64,000 nucleotides of DNA, from contig NZ_JAJBBR010000017.1 of NCBI RefSeq assembly GCF_020532555.1, positions 31,987 through 95,986 on the forward strand. The letters run 5' to 3'. The notes beneath the pieces are model-generated. The model saw only the letters and a list, made by a program, of their open reading frames with translations, had not been told where the DNA came from and ran no database searches. Shown here piece after piece: positions 34,797 to 44,456 of this stretch. The position numbers were made by a program, and so were the translations under genes. This stretch comes from Microvirga lenta (GTDB lineage Bacteria > Pseudomonadota > Alphaproteobacteria > Rhizobiales > Beijerinckiaceae). The first letter of the stretch is position 1. Each line of letters begins with the position of its first letter.

Positions 34797-34963
34797 ACCT
34801 TTCTCGAATTCACCTGCGGTATGCCGGGGGCGAAGGCTGCTTGGCATACCCGATCTCGCCGAACATGCGCTTCGGGCCGGATATGGGCTCTTGATCTCCG
34901 GCGGCGCTTGCCCTCTATCATTGCTCATCCTGCGGCCGCCGCTCCCACCTTTCCGTTGAGCCC

Positions 34964-36310
34964 GTGAACTCCTCCCTAGCCCTCATCTGGACGATCACGG
35001 CTGCGACCACTCTCCTGCAAGGTGCCAACGGTCTTCTGCAGGCCTTGATGCCCCTGCGCATGCAGGCCGAGGGCCTGTCGATCTCGTCCATCGGCATCGT
35101 GGCGGCGGCTTACGGGCTCGGCTTTTCATCCGGCTGCTTTCTCGCCCCGTCCTTCATCCGGCATGTGGGCTACATCCGGGCCTTTGCGAGCCTCGCGGCC
35201 ATCGCGGCCGTCGTCGTGCTGGGCATGACGCAAGCCCATTCGACCCTGGCCTGGGCGATTCTGCGCGGACTGACCGGCATCACCTTCGCGTGCATCTTCA
35301 CGGTGACGGACGGCTGGATCAGCGCCCGCGCCGTTTCCAGCCACCGCGGCCGTATCCTGTCGATCTACATGATCTGCACCAAGATCGCGCTCATGCTCTC
35401 TCCCCTCGGGATCGGGCTCGGCAGCATCCAGGCGGACGGGCTCTTCATGGCCGTGAGCGCGGTGATGTCCCTGTCGCTTCTTCCGATCGCCGCGACGACG
35501 ACCGAGGAACCTCCCGCCCCGCGTAGCGTGCGCATCCGGGTGCGGAGCCTTTTCGTGGCGGCGCCCTCGGCCGTCATCGGCGCCTTCGCGGTGGGCCTGG
35601 TCAACGGTCCGGTCATCGCCATCACGCCGGTCTTCGGTGTCAGCATCGGGCTGACGCAGGAAAAGTCGGCGGCGCTGCTGTTTGCGCTGCAGGCCGGCAG
35701 CCTGGTGATGCAGTGGCCGCTCGGATGGCTGTCCGACCGCTCGGACCGCCGCTATGTGATCGCAGGCTTGGCCGGCGGCACCAGCCTCGTTTCGATCCTC
35801 ATTCTTCTGGCGAGCGCGCAAGGTGGGGAAACGCTCATCCTGCTGGGCTTTGCCGCCTGGGGCGGTCTGGCGCTCTGCATCTATTCCGTCTGCGTCGCCC
35901 ATGCGTGCGATATCGTGGATCCCGGTCAGATCGTCTCCACGGTCGGCTCACTCCTGTTTTCCTGGGCCGTGGGCGTCACGATAGGCCCCCTGTTCGGGGC
36001 CTTGGCCATGGATCTGATCGGCCCCAGGGGGCTGTTCATCTATTCGGCGGTGATCTCGTTCGCCCTGATGGCATTCATCGTCGTGCGCATCAGGCTCCTG
36101 CCACGGCCTCCGGCGAAGGGCGGATTCGTGGAGATTCTGCCGACGGGCTCGGCCACGACCGTTCTCGAGACGCGGCTTGAGGCGGACGCAGCCGCCGAAG
36201 CCTCCGCGTCCACCGACCGATCCACGGAGGAACGGCCCGGCTCAGAGGAGCCGGATGCCTCCTCTCAGAGAGCGACGCCGGCCACCGCCACGGCGGATAC
36301 GCCTTCGTAG
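34964..36310 (+). CDS. MFS transporter
   Basis: A 448-residue major facilitator with twelve predicted helices; examples are SIGIVAAAYGLGFSSGCFLA, IYMICTKIALMLSPLGIGLG and WPLGWLSDRSDRRYVIAGL, the last with the loop motif common in this family. A hydrophilic, Ala/Ser/Thr-rich tail of about 50 residues follows the last helix. The group resembles the YfkF/YcaD-type MFS proteins; substrate unknown. The start is GTG at 34964. Its 3' end overlaps that of the convergent lytic transglycosylase gene by 46 bases, which is tight and may let the two transcripts interfere. Confidence 0.88.
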   Translation: MNSSLALIWTITAATTLLQGANGLLQALMPLRMQAEGLSISSIGIVAAAYGLGFSSGCFLAPSFIRHVGYIRAFASLAAIAAVVVLGMTQAHSTLAWAILRGLTGITFACIFTVTDGWISARAVSSHRGRILSIYMICTKIALMLSPLGIGLGSIQADGLFMAVSAVMSLSLLPIAATTTEEPPAPRSVRIRVRSLFVAAPSAVIGAFAVGLVNGPVIAITPVFGVSIGLTQEKSAALLFALQAGSLVMQWPLGWLSDRSDRRYVIAGLAGGTSLVSILILLASAQGGETLILLGFAAWGGLALCIYSVCVAHACDIVDPGQIVSTVGSLLFSWAVGVTIGPLFGALAMDLIGPRGLFIYSAVISFALMAFIVVRIRLLPRPPAKGGFVEILPTGSATTVLETRLEADAAAEASASTDRSTEERPGSEEPDASSQRATPATATADTPS

Positions 36311-37326
36311 CGGTTGAGGCGCGAGTCAATCATCTCGTCGATCTTGTCGTAGACCTCCGCCACCGTGAGCTGGCGGGTCTTGCGGCCGGCCTTGGCGAAG
36401 AACAGGGCCTTGTTGGCCTTGGCCGCAGCCGGGAAGAGGCGGGGCGCGCTCTGCTTCGGCTTCTCGTCCACCATAGAGATGAACTTGCCGGCCCCGTCCA
36501 CGCCGAAGAAGTGGGAGAGATAGAACTCCGACCGGTTGATCTCGCGGCCGATCTTCTGCTCGATCTTCGCCCGGTCCCGCTTCTTCATCTCCGCCGCCAT
36601 GAGCGCGGAAATGTAGGGGTTGCGGCGCAGGCCGAGGATGTGCTCGCGCATGGCTTCGTCCGGCACGGTGAGCTGGCCGTTGACGACCTTGACCGCTTCC
36701 GCTTCCGCGGTCAGGCCATGCTGCGCCCCGAAGGAGCGGATCACCTCGATCCAAGTGCTGGAAATGAACTGATAGAGTCCCTGCGCCGATGAGGACGACG
36801 CCTTGTTGTCGGGAATGAAGCTCGATTCCTTGTCCGCCAGGGCCATCATGTAGACGGGATCCACGCCGGTGACCTCGGAGGCGCGCAGGACGGCATCCAC
36901 GATCCAGCGCGGCACGCGCATCTCCTCGAACCGCAGATAGTCTCCGGCCGAGGCCCCTGCTTCCGCAGTGTCGGCACCCTCGACCTCGGGAGCGTCCGTG
37001 AGCGGCATCAGGGAGATGATGCGGGCGCGCAGGTCGCCTTCCTCTGCGGCCGCAACCGGCACGATCGCCGCCAGCGGATCGGCGGCCGTCGCCGTCAGGG
37101 CCGGACGCTCCGCCTTGGCGAGGTCGGAATGCGACATCGCCTCGATCCCGTTCGCGTGGGCGACGGTGGTTTGCGCCTGAGGCGCGGCGAGGGAGTTGGC
37201 GTTCGCGGCAGCGGCCGGGTCGGACGCAGCGCTCACCGTCGCAATCGTCAGAAGGGCGCCCAGAGCCATGCTCGTGGTCAGGCGCAGCAGGGCCTTCTTG
37301 CCCCATGTGCTGTTGCCAGGGCGCAT
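36265..37326 (-). CDS. Lytic transglycosylase (SLT domain)
   Basis: Cleaves peptidoglycan glycan strands to form 1,6-anhydro ends. Starting at ATG 37326 gives 353 residues with a signal peptide (KKALLRLTTSMALGALLT). A low-complexity region of about 100 residues comes next. The SLT domain shows the catalytic Glu in MALADKESSF and the block SSAQGLYQFISSTWIE. The C-terminus contains further conserved pieces (FYLSHFFGVDGAGKFI). The frame is open further upstream to 37620, and ATG 37422 is an alternative that would add a hydrophilic piece before the signal. Its end overlaps the convergent MFS gene. Confidence 0.85.
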   Translation of the reverse strand: MRPGNSTWGKKALLRLTTSMALGALLTIATVSAASDPAAAANANSLAAPQAQTTVAHANGIEAMSHSDLAKAERPALTATAADPLAAIVPVAAAEEGDLRARIISLMPLTDAPEVEGADTAEAGASAGDYLRFEEMRVPRWIVDAVLRASEVTGVDPVYMMALADKESSFIPDNKASSSSAQGLYQFISSTWIEVIRSFGAQHGLTAEAEAVKVVNGQLTVPDEAMREHILGLRRNPYISALMAAEMKKRDRAKIEQKIGREINRSEFYLSHFFGVDGAGKFISMVDEKPKQSAPRLFPAAAKANKALFFAKAGRKTRQLTVAEVYDKIDEMIDSRLNRYEGVSAVAVAGVAL

Positions 37327-38015
37327 TGCCTGGCGCGGTTGAAACAAAAGACGGCTTTCGTCGTTATGCAGAAGAATGGCTGGCTGGCGAGCGTCGCGAG
37401 ACGCTGTCAGGACTACAGTCATGCATGAACCCCCGAGAAGATCCCGCATCGCTCCCGCGAGGCGGGCGAGCGGTCGTTTTTCGTTCAAGTCAGGGACCCG
37501 TGGTGACGGCTCGGTATGTTCAGAATGGGTCAGCTTGACCTTGTCCGGGGTCATTCCACCTCCCATCGCGGCGTCCTGTCGCGCATTTTGAAACATTATC
37601 ACCCGGAACTTTCTAGGCAATGCTTCATCGGCTAGGCTTCATGGCCTAGGCCGCTCAGGCTAAGCGGAAGCGCTCTGGAAGGGCTGAAATCGAATACATT
37701 CAATGGCTTGGAGAGAATTAGGTCTCGATTCGACCTCGGCCGTTCACTAACCGGCCGCGCAGGCATAGGAAGACGCGCCGCGCCTAGGACAGCGACGGCC
37801 GTCTTCTCATCGGTCTCTGCTGTCGGGGTCGCCGGGGCAGGAAAAGCCCTCTCGGGGTCTCTGAAATACCGGCCCTGCCAGCTCGGCGCCGCGGGACCGA
37901 GCGGAGGCGGCTTTGCCTTGAATTAGAGGCCGGAATGGCGCCGTTTCACTGGCGGCTTGGGAGCGGGAGAGCCCGAATGCCCTCCCGCTACAATGTCGGT
38001 TCGGCTATTGCCGCT
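37327..38015. other. Intergenic region between transglycosylase and btuB
   Basis: About 690 bases, with the promoter of the transglycosylase gene near its left side and the 3' end of btuB on the right. A 72-codon forward frame at 37708-37926 is low-complexity and lacks a ribosome site, so I do not call it. The sequence around 37630-37660 has an imperfect inverted repeat (GGCTAGG, CCTAGGCC). Nothing else is recognised. Confidence 0.4.
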
Positions 38016-39983
38016 TCACCAGGTTGCGCGCAGACCGGCATAGAAGGAGCGGCCTGCGGTGCCGTAGTCGTACACGTCCTGATACCGGGCGTCAGTCAGG
38101 TTTTCCGCCCGCGCATAGACACTGAAGGTGTCGTTGATCCGGTAATCCGCATAGACGTCGAAGCGCGCATAGGGCTGGAGCTTGTTCTGCTCGCCCGTCG
38201 AGGAGAAGCGGGTGCCGGTGAAGACCACCGACGGCTCGATGGACAATCCTGCGACGGGGGTCACGATCAGGCCGAGGCGGCCCTCGTCCCGCGGGCGCCG
38301 GGCAAGGCGCAGGTCCGTAACCTGATCGAATGCCTCAAGATGGGTATAGGTCGCCTTGACGCGCAGCCATGACGGAACGACGTCCACATCCGCCGAGAGC
38401 TCGACGCCCGACGTGGTGGCGCGGGCCACGTTCACGAAGCAGCCGAAAGCCTGGTCGGGGCGGCACTCGTCCGAGCTGGCGAAGTCGATCAGGTTGCGGA
38501 AGCGGTTGGCGAAGAACGTGGCCGACAGAAGAAGGCGATCATCGAGCAGGCGCTGATCGATGCCGACGTCGAAGCCGACCGAATGCTCCGACTCGAGCGC
38601 CGGGTTGCCGTAGCTCGGGTCGTACAGCTGGTACAGGCTCGGAGCCTTGGCGCCGGTGCCCACGCTTCCGCGGATCTTCATGCCCGTGTTCGGGACCTCG
38701 TAGGCTGCCGTGGCGCGCCAGGTGCCGAAGCGGTCGCCGTCCTCGACGTCGTCGAGACGGCCCCCGAGGGACAGATGCAGGTTCTCGAACAGGGTGAACT
38801 GATGAAGGGCATAGAGCGAGCGCGTCGTCTGCGAGGCGTCGTTCGTCTCGCGCTCGGGGGTCACGAAGGGCAGAACGTCCCGGGCGGTCGAGGTGAGGCG
38901 CTCCCGCTCCGCTTTCGCGCCGAAGGTGAGAAGGCCGAAGGCGCCGAGCTTCAGGTCGCCCTGGTACTCCGCCGCGACGCGGTCGCCAGTAAAGCCGGAA
39001 TTCGACCAGTACAGCGACGGCAGGGCATAGGAGCCCACATCCCGGTAGTGCCTGTTCGTGCGGCTCGCCGAGACGAGGATCGTGTTCCGCAGCAAACCGT
39101 CCAAGGTATAGGCCGTCAGCCGGGTATGCCCCTCGAAGAGGCGCTGCTGCGACTGCGACGGCGAGTCGGGCAGACTGCCGAAGATGGCATCGTACTGTGC
39201 GCCGTTGAAGCTGCCATATCCTCCCACCTCGAGTTCCGCGTCGGGAGAGAGCGCGACAATCACGCGACCGGACGCGCCGAGGCGCTGGGCTCCATCCGCT
39301 TCGAGGGGCCAGAAGCGCGTGTTTTCGATCCTTCCGATACGGTAGCCGTAGCGGGAGAAGCCCGCCGTGTCGAAACCGGTCGTGGAGAAGGCATAGGAGA
39401 CCGGGCCGGAACTGCCGGAGACGGCGGCGCGCACCGCCTTGGTGCCGTAGCTCCCGGCCTCGACGCTGGTGGTGAAGCGCGGCGCGCCCTTGCCCTTGCG
39501 GGTGATCACGTTGATCACGCCGCCCATGGCATCGGAGCCGTAGAGAGCGGATTGCGGGCCGCGCAGAACCTCGATGCGTTCGATGTCCGTCGCGACCAGA
39601 TTGGCGAAGTCGAACTCGGCCGATCCCGAGGACGGATCGTTCACGCGCACGCCGTCGATGAGAACGAGGGTATGGCGCGCCTCGCCGCCGCGGATGCGCA
39701 CGGACGTGGTGGCGCCGGCTCCGCCGGTCTCGACGACCGAGAGGCCCGGCACGCGGCGCAGCACGTCCGCGATGCTCTTCGGGGATTCCTTGGCGATTTC
39801 CTCACCGGTGATCACCGAGATCGCGCTGCCTGCCTGCGTGATGGCGAGCGGCGTGCGGGTTGCGGTGATGACGATGTCCGGAAGGAGCATCGGCTCCGTC
39901 ACGGTTTGGGCCTGCACGGCTCCGCTGACGAGCGCGCAAAACGAGACGGAAGCCGCCAGGAGGCGGCGCGATGGCGTAAACAT
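38016..39983 (-). CDS. btuB: TonB-dependent vitamin B12 receptor
   Basis: An outer-membrane beta-barrel that imports cobalamin using TonB energy. The 655-residue precursor has a signal peptide (RRLLAASVSFCALVSGAVQAQ), a TonB box region (LLPDIVITATR), a plug domain (GSAISVITGEEIAKESPKS, VRIRGGEARHTLVLIDGVRV, EVLRGPQSALYGSDAMGGV) and a barrel ending with an aromatic residue (YAGLRATW). BtuB rather than a siderophore receptor is supported by the cobalamin riboswitch just upstream and by the neighbouring btuF-like and cobU genes. GGAGG precedes ATG 39983. Confidence 0.92.
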   Translation of the reverse strand: MFTPSRRLLAASVSFCALVSGAVQAQTVTEPMLLPDIVITATRTPLAITQAGSAISVITGEEIAKESPKSIADVLRRVPGLSVVETGGAGATTSVRIRGGEARHTLVLIDGVRVNDPSSGSAEFDFANLVATDIERIEVLRGPQSALYGSDAMGGVINVITRKGKGAPRFTTSVEAGSYGTKAVRAAVSGSSGPVSYAFSTTGFDTAGFSRYGYRIGRIENTRFWPLEADGAQRLGASGRVIVALSPDAELEVGGYGSFNGAQYDAIFGSLPDSPSQSQQRLFEGHTRLTAYTLDGLLRNTILVSASRTNRHYRDVGSYALPSLYWSNSGFTGDRVAAEYQGDLKLGAFGLLTFGAKAERERLTSTARDVLPFVTPERETNDASQTTRSLYALHQFTLFENLHLSLGGRLDDVEDGDRFGTWRATAAYEVPNTGMKIRGSVGTGAKAPSLYQLYDPSYGNPALESEHSVGFDVGIDQRLLDDRLLLSATFFANRFRNLIDFASSDECRPDQAFGCFVNVARATTSGVELSADVDVVPSWLRVKATYTHLEAFDQVTDLRLARRPRDEGRLGLIVTPVAGLSIEPSVVFTGTRFSSTGEQNKLQPYARFDVYADYRINDTFSVYARAENLTDARYQDVYDYGTAGRSFYAGLRATW

Positions 39984-40032
39984 GGAGACCTCCTGCCCGC
40001 CCCACCGCGAGCAAAGATGGGTTGCACTCGGA

Positions 40033-40216
40033 CATTGGCCGGTCTCCTGGCTCGCGGGTTGTGGCGCACGATCCGCCTTCCCAAATCCCGAGCTTCCGCC
40101 GCGGGGGATTCAGTGGCATGAAGGATCGCCGCTCGCCGCTTACAGTTGCGGGGGCAGCCACGGGATAGGACGAATCCGCACCGTGTTCCCGTTTCACCTC
40201 GATCGCTCGAGGCACC
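40033..40216 (-). promoter_or_regulatory. Cobalamin (B12) riboswitch upstream of btuB
   Basis: On the reverse strand the conserved elements appear in order: GGTGAAACGGGAA, the core GCTGCCCCCGCAACTGTAAG, GCCACTG, then the B12 box AGCCAGGAGACCGGCC at 40037-40052. It ends about 50 bases before the btuB ATG, so ligand binding probably blocks translation or elongation when adenosylcobalamin is plentiful. Confidence 0.96.
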
Positions 40217-40249
40217 AACGTCGGTCCCTCTCATAGGGGGTTGCTCATC

Positions 40250-41107
40250 ATGCCGCAACTCTGCCACAAACGAATTTCCGGTCCGCTTGCGCTCGCGGCG
40301 CTTGTGTTGCTTTTCGGCACCGGAAGCGTTCCTGCCGCGCAGAAGCCGCAGCGTGTGGTCTCGCTCAATCTCTGTACCGATCAGATGCTGCTTGCCTTGG
40401 CGGACAGGGAGCAGATCGCATCCTTGAGCCCGCTTGCCGTCGACAGGTCGCTCTCCTTCCTGGCCGACGAGGCCGAAGGCCTGCCGATGAACGAAGGGAA
40501 GGGGGAGGCGATCCTCTTCGGCGGCGCGGATCTCGTCCTCACCGGCTCCTTCGGACATTACAATCGCACGTCGCTTCTGGAGGGCCAGGGGCTTGAGGTG
40601 CTCGCTCTCGATCCTTGGCCGAGCCTGGAGCAGGGGCGGGAGCAGATCAGGACGGTCGCCCGGCGCCTGGGCCATCCCGAACGCGGCGAGGCCCTGATCG
40701 CGGACATCGACGCCGCGCTTGGGCGCACGAAGGACATCGTGCCGGACGGGCGCAGCATCCTGCACTATCAGAGAAGGGGGTGGGTGCCTGCTTCCGCGTC
40801 GCTCATGGGTGAGATCCTGCAGCATATGGGCTTCACCCTGCATCAGGACCGACTTGGGCTGAGCGGGGGCGGCGTGGCCCGGCTCGAGGAAATCGTCACC
40901 CGCCCACCCGACTACATGCTCATGGAGGACGATGCCGGGCGGGCCGTCGACAACGGCTCCGCTCTCCTCGTTCATCCCGCTCTGACGGAAAGCGTGCCGC
41001 CGGAGCGGCGCCTGTCCATGGCCGGCCGGCTGGAGATCTGTGGCGGGCCCTCGACGCCTGCCGCCATCGACGCTCTCGCGGAGGAGGTCAGGAAGAAGGT
41101 GCGGTAA
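40250..41107 (+). CDS. BtuF-like cobalamin-binding periplasmic protein of an ABC transporter
   Basis: A 285-residue substrate-binding protein of the class III (BtuF/FhuD) fold. It has a signal peptide (PLALAALVLLFGTGSVPAAQ), then RVVSLNLCTDQMLLALADRE, typical of BtuF-like receptors. ATG 40250 is preferred to TTG 40241 because AGGGGG sits about ten bases upstream. It is divergent from btuB and its riboswitch, and next to cobU, so cobalamin or a cobinamide is the likely ligand. No ABC permease or ATPase genes lie in this window. Confidence 0.82.
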   Translation: MPQLCHKRISGPLALAALVLLFGTGSVPAAQKPQRVVSLNLCTDQMLLALADREQIASLSPLAVDRSLSFLADEAEGLPMNEGKGEAILFGGADLVLTGSFGHYNRTSLLEGQGLEVLALDPWPSLEQGREQIRTVARRLGHPERGEALIADIDAALGRTKDIVPDGRSILHYQRRGWVPASASLMGEILQHMGFTLHQDRLGLSGGGVARLEEIVTRPPDYMLMEDDAGRAVDNGSALLVHPALTESVPPERRLSMAGRLEICGGPSTPAAIDALAEEVRKKVR

Positions 41108-41121
41108 CCCGGAGCAGCCAC

Positions 41122-41670
41122 TTACCGGAGCGTCAGTCGGAGAGGGGGCGCGGGCTTGAGGAGAAGCGGGCATCCGGCCGCCATGAAGACCACGGCATCG
41201 CAGGCTGCGGCCATCCGCTGGTTCAGCCGCCCCTGGGCGTCACGGAATGCGCGCCCGAGAGGGGTTTCCGGCACGAGGCCGTGGCCGACCTCGTTCGAGA
41301 CGAGCACGAGAGGTCCCGCGGCTCCGGCGACCGCCCGCACGAGGTCATGCGTCCCTTGTTCCACGTCCGCCCCCGCGAGCAGAACGTTCGACAGCCAAAG
41401 CGTCAGACAATCGACCAGCACGACCCGCTCGGGAGCGGTTTCCCGGCGGATGGCCTCGGCGAGGGCGAGCGGAACCTCGCGGGTCATCCAGGAATCGTCG
41501 CGCTCGGACCGGTGGCGGGCAATGCGCTCCCGCATCTCGACGTCGAGCCCCTGGGCCGTCGCCACATAGACCCGCTGTCCGAAGGCCGTTTCGGCCAGAT
41601 CTTGGGCCAGACGGCTCTTTCCCGAGCGGGCTCCGCCGAGAACGAGGGTGCGGCGAGAAACGGTCGTCAT
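41122..41670 (-). CDS. cobU: Adenosylcobinamide kinase / adenosylcobinamide-phosphate guanylyltransferase
   Basis: A bifunctional enzyme (also called CobP) that phosphorylates adenosylcobinamide and then adds GMP, in late cobalamin synthesis and salvage. The 182 residues start with the P-loop TLVLGGARSGKSRLAQ. Later come AQGLDVEMRERIARHRSER, with the histidine that is guanylylated in this family, and LVSNEVGHGLVPETPLGR, all family hallmarks. It is convergent with the BtuF-like gene and complements B12 uptake by btuB. Confidence 0.94.
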   Translation of the reverse strand: MTTVSRRTLVLGGARSGKSRLAQDLAETAFGQRVYVATAQGLDVEMRERIARHRSERDDSWMTREVPLALAEAIRRETAPERVVLVDCLTLWLSNVLLAGADVEQGTHDLVRAVAGAAGPLVLVSNEVGHGLVPETPLGRAFRDAQGRLNQRMAAACDAVVFMAAGCPLLLKPAPPLRLTLR

Positions 41671-41704
41671 GGATCACCCGTGGCAGGATCGCGGCGGCCG
41701 GCCG

Positions 41705-43096
41705 TCAGGCGGTCAGGCGGCCGAGCGGCATCGCCATGTGCACGCACAGACCCTCGGTTCGCCATTCGCGCTCCAGCGTGCCGCCGAGCTGGCCGGCGAT
41801 GCTTCTCTGGGCAAGCTGACTGCCGAACCCCTCGAAGCTGGGCGGCCCGAGGACCGGCGGCCCCCCGACCTCGGTCCAGTCGATCCTGACGTCGTCGCCG
41901 TCGATCCTCCACCGGATGGCAAGCTGTCCCTCCGAATTGGACAGGCAGCCATATTTGGCGGCGTTGGTGGCAAGCTCGTGCAGGACCAGGGCGAGGCTCG
42001 TGGTGGTGTTGGAGCCGACGCGCACCTCGGGACCCTCGGCGACGATCCGGCCGCCTTCCACTTGGGTGTAAGGCGCAAGGACGGACTCGATGAGCTTCTT
42101 CAGGTCGACCTCGGAGCCTCCGTGAGCGCCTGAGGCCGACACCGGCTGGACCAGTTCATGCGCCCGCGACAGGGCGCTCAGGCGTCCCCGCAGGGCATTG
42201 GCCATCTCCTTGGGATCCTTGGCCGTTCGGGCCGTCATGGAAACCATGCCGTTGGCGATGGCGAAGAGGTTCTTGACCCGGTGCGTCAGTTCCCGCGTCA
42301 GGAGCTGCTGCGCTTCCTGCGAGGCCTTCTGCTCGGTGATGTCGCTGATGATGCCGGAAAGGCTGACGGCACGAGGCCGGTCGCCGCTCCCGACGAAACG
42401 GACGGATCCGTTGGAGCGCATCCAGCGGACGCTGCCATCGGAGAGGATGGTTCGATACTCCGCCTCGTAGCGGCCGCCGGAGCCCGGGGCGGTGGCAGCC
42501 GCCATGTGCTCCTTCACGGCCTGGCGATCATCAGGATGAACCCGCTCCATGGCCTCCTCCAGGGGCATGCTGTGCAGGCCGTCGGGTGGAATGTTGAAGA
42601 GGGCGCAGGTTCCTTCGTCCCAGCTCACGGTTCCGGCGTCGAGATCGATCCTCCACGTGCCGAGCCGGGCGGCCTCGAGCGCCAGCCGGTGCTGCTCCTC
42701 CAGGGTGCGAAGGGATTCCTCCGCCTGCTTCTGGCCGTCGATGTCGGTGCAGGTGCCGAACCAGCGCGCGATCGTTCCGGACATGTCCTGGATCGGGATG
42801 CCCCGGCTGAGCATCCAGGAATAATGTCCATCCGCCCGCCTGATCCGGCATTCTCCCTCATAGGGCTGCCCCGCTTCGAGCGACGCATGCCAGCGGTCGA
42901 GGACCGTCGGGAGGTCGTCGGGGTGAACGGCGCCGGTCCATCCCTCGCCGAAGGATTGCTCCATCGTCAAACCGGTGAATTCGTGCCAGCGCCGGTTGAA
43001 GTAGTCGTGATATCCATCCGGACGGGCCGACCAGACAAGCTGCGGCAGACTTTCCGCCAGAACGGCAAACTGGCTCTCGGTCGCATTCAAGTCCAC
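41705..43096 (-). CDS. PAS-domain sensor histidine kinase, HWE family
   Basis: A soluble 463-residue two-component kinase. Two PAS/PAC segments occupy about residues 1-250 (WSARPDGYHDYFNRRWHEF and LGTWRIDLDAGTVSWDEG). The phosphoacceptor histidine is in LTRELTHRVKNLFAIANG. The ATPase domain has LVLHELATNAAKYG (N box) and the WxE signature in IDWTEVGGP, which defines HWE kinases common in Rhizobiales. There is no membrane helix, so it senses a cytoplasmic signal, perhaps light or redox through the PAS domains; the ligand is unknown. No response regulator lies next to it. Confidence 0.9.
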   Translation of the reverse strand: MDLNATESQFAVLAESLPQLVWSARPDGYHDYFNRRWHEFTGLTMEQSFGEGWTGAVHPDDLPTVLDRWHASLEAGQPYEGECRIRRADGHYSWMLSRGIPIQDMSGTIARWFGTCTDIDGQKQAEESLRTLEEQHRLALEAARLGTWRIDLDAGTVSWDEGTCALFNIPPDGLHSMPLEEAMERVHPDDRQAVKEHMAAATAPGSGGRYEAEYRTILSDGSVRWMRSNGSVRFVGSGDRPRAVSLSGIISDITEQKASQEAQQLLTRELTHRVKNLFAIANGMVSMTARTAKDPKEMANALRGRLSALSRAHELVQPVSASGAHGGSEVDLKKLIESVLAPYTQVEGGRIVAEGPEVRVGSNTTTSLALVLHELATNAAKYGCLSNSEGQLAIRWRIDGDDVRIDWTEVGGPPVLGPPSFEGFGSQLAQRSIAGQLGGTLEREWRTEGLCVHMAMPLGRLTA

Positions 43097-43356
43097 TCGC
43101 GTCCCCCTGGCATCGGTTGCCTTCCGGTCAGCTTCGTTGTTGAAGCCATAGTTCTAGGCCTTTTGGGAGCTTGGCAAGTCGTCCCGACGCAATCCGTGGC
43201 ATCTCCGGGCCGGAAGTTGCCCGGGAGTAGCCCCGCGGCCCGAAAGTCATTAAGGATCGCTCCGCGTCTGGTGGTTCGCCGTTCGAGCACATAGATGCAG
43301 GGCTGCTCGTCGAAAGATCGGCGGCGTTTCCCGAGCTGAGGCTGGTTTCTTTTTTC

Positions 43357-44403
43357 ATGAATGACATGAGCCCCAATCCGGTTTCTCCACCGGCCATTGC
43401 GTCGGCAGACGCACTCCATCCGAAGGAGCGGCGATCCCACCGCTTCGCCTGGATCGGGATGGCTGCGAGCATCCTGCTGTTCGGGGCTTCCCTCGTCGTG
43501 CTCTGGCACATTGTTTCGGAAATCGACACCAACGAACTCAAGGCGGCCTTCACGGCCGCCAGCTTCCGCCAGATCGGCCTGGCGGTGCTCTTTACCGCTG
43601 TCAGCTACGGTCTGCTGACCTGCTACGACGCCATCGCCTTGCGGCAGTTGAAGCTGCACATCCCGTATCGCACGACGGCACTCGCGTCGTTCACGAGCTA
43701 TGCCGTCAGCTTCACCCTGGGGTTCCCGTTGCTGACGGCGGGAACGGTCCGCTACTGGATCTACGCCTCGAAGGGCGTCAGCGGGGCGCGGGTGGCGAGC
43801 CTCACGGTCATTGCCGGCGTGACCTTCTGGCTCGGCATGGCGCTGGTTCTGTCCTGGAGCATGATCAGGCAGGCGGACGACGTGGCCAGCCTCGTCTATA
43901 CGAGCATCTGGCTCAACCAGTTCGTCGGCCTGTCCGCGGGCATTTTCGTGGTGGGCTATCTCGTCTGGGTTTCCATCAAGCGCCGGATGGTCAAGATTCA
44001 GGGCTGGAAACTCGAACTGCCGGGGTTCCGCCTCTCGATCGCACAGATCCTGATCGGAGCCGTCGATGTCTGCGCCGGAGCCGGGGTGCTCTTCGTCCTG
44101 CTGCCGGGCGGCCACAACATCAGCTTCGAAACGTTCGTGGCCGTCTATATCTTTGCCGTCATGCTGGGGGTGGCCAGTCACGCTCCGGGCGGGCTCGGCG
44201 TCTTCGAGGCCACGATCCTGCTGGCTCTCTCGAGCTATCCGCGGGAGCCGGTTCTCGGCGCCCTTCTGCTCTACCGGCTGTGCTACTACCTCGTCCCGTT
44301 CGTGGTGGCGCTGGCCCTGCTGGGTGCCTACGAGATCCGCAACCGGATGAAGATTTCGCGCGACGCCTTCAAGCCCGACGAGGAAGAAGCGCTCGCGGAA
44401 TGA
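43357..44403 (+). CDS. Integral membrane protein, LPG synthase TM / YbhN (UPF0104) family
   Basis: A 348-residue protein with about eight membrane helices, of the family related to the flippase domain of MprF. Typical blocks are YGLLTCYDAIALRQL and VASHAPGGLGVFEATILLAL, the latter a hallmark (GGLGVFE). It has no synthase domain, so it may move lipids rather than make lysyl-phosphatidylglycerol. The N-terminal tail is cytoplasmic and the C-terminal tail acidic. It stands alone before phoR, 53 bases upstream of the phoR start, so the two might share a transcript. Confidence 0.88.
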   Translation: MNDMSPNPVSPPAIASADALHPKERRSHRFAWIGMAASILLFGASLVVLWHIVSEIDTNELKAAFTAASFRQIGLAVLFTAVSYGLLTCYDAIALRQLKLHIPYRTTALASFTSYAVSFTLGFPLLTAGTVRYWIYASKGVSGARVASLTVIAGVTFWLGMALVLSWSMIRQADDVASLVYTSIWLNQFVGLSAGIFVVGYLVWVSIKRRMVKIQGWKLELPGFRLSIAQILIGAVDVCAGAGVLFVLLPGGHNISFETFVAVYIFAVMLGVASHAPGGLGVFEATILLALSSYPREPVLGALLLYRLCYYLVPFVVALALLGAYEIRNRMKISRDAFKPDEEEALAE

Positions 44404-44456
44404 TCGGCCCCTGGGCATCGTGGATGACACCGGCGGGCGTCTCCCCTAAATAGGGC

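Noticed and set aside
37708..37926. A 72-codon forward frame in the region before btuB
   Set aside because: No ribosome site, biased composition and no recognisable domain.
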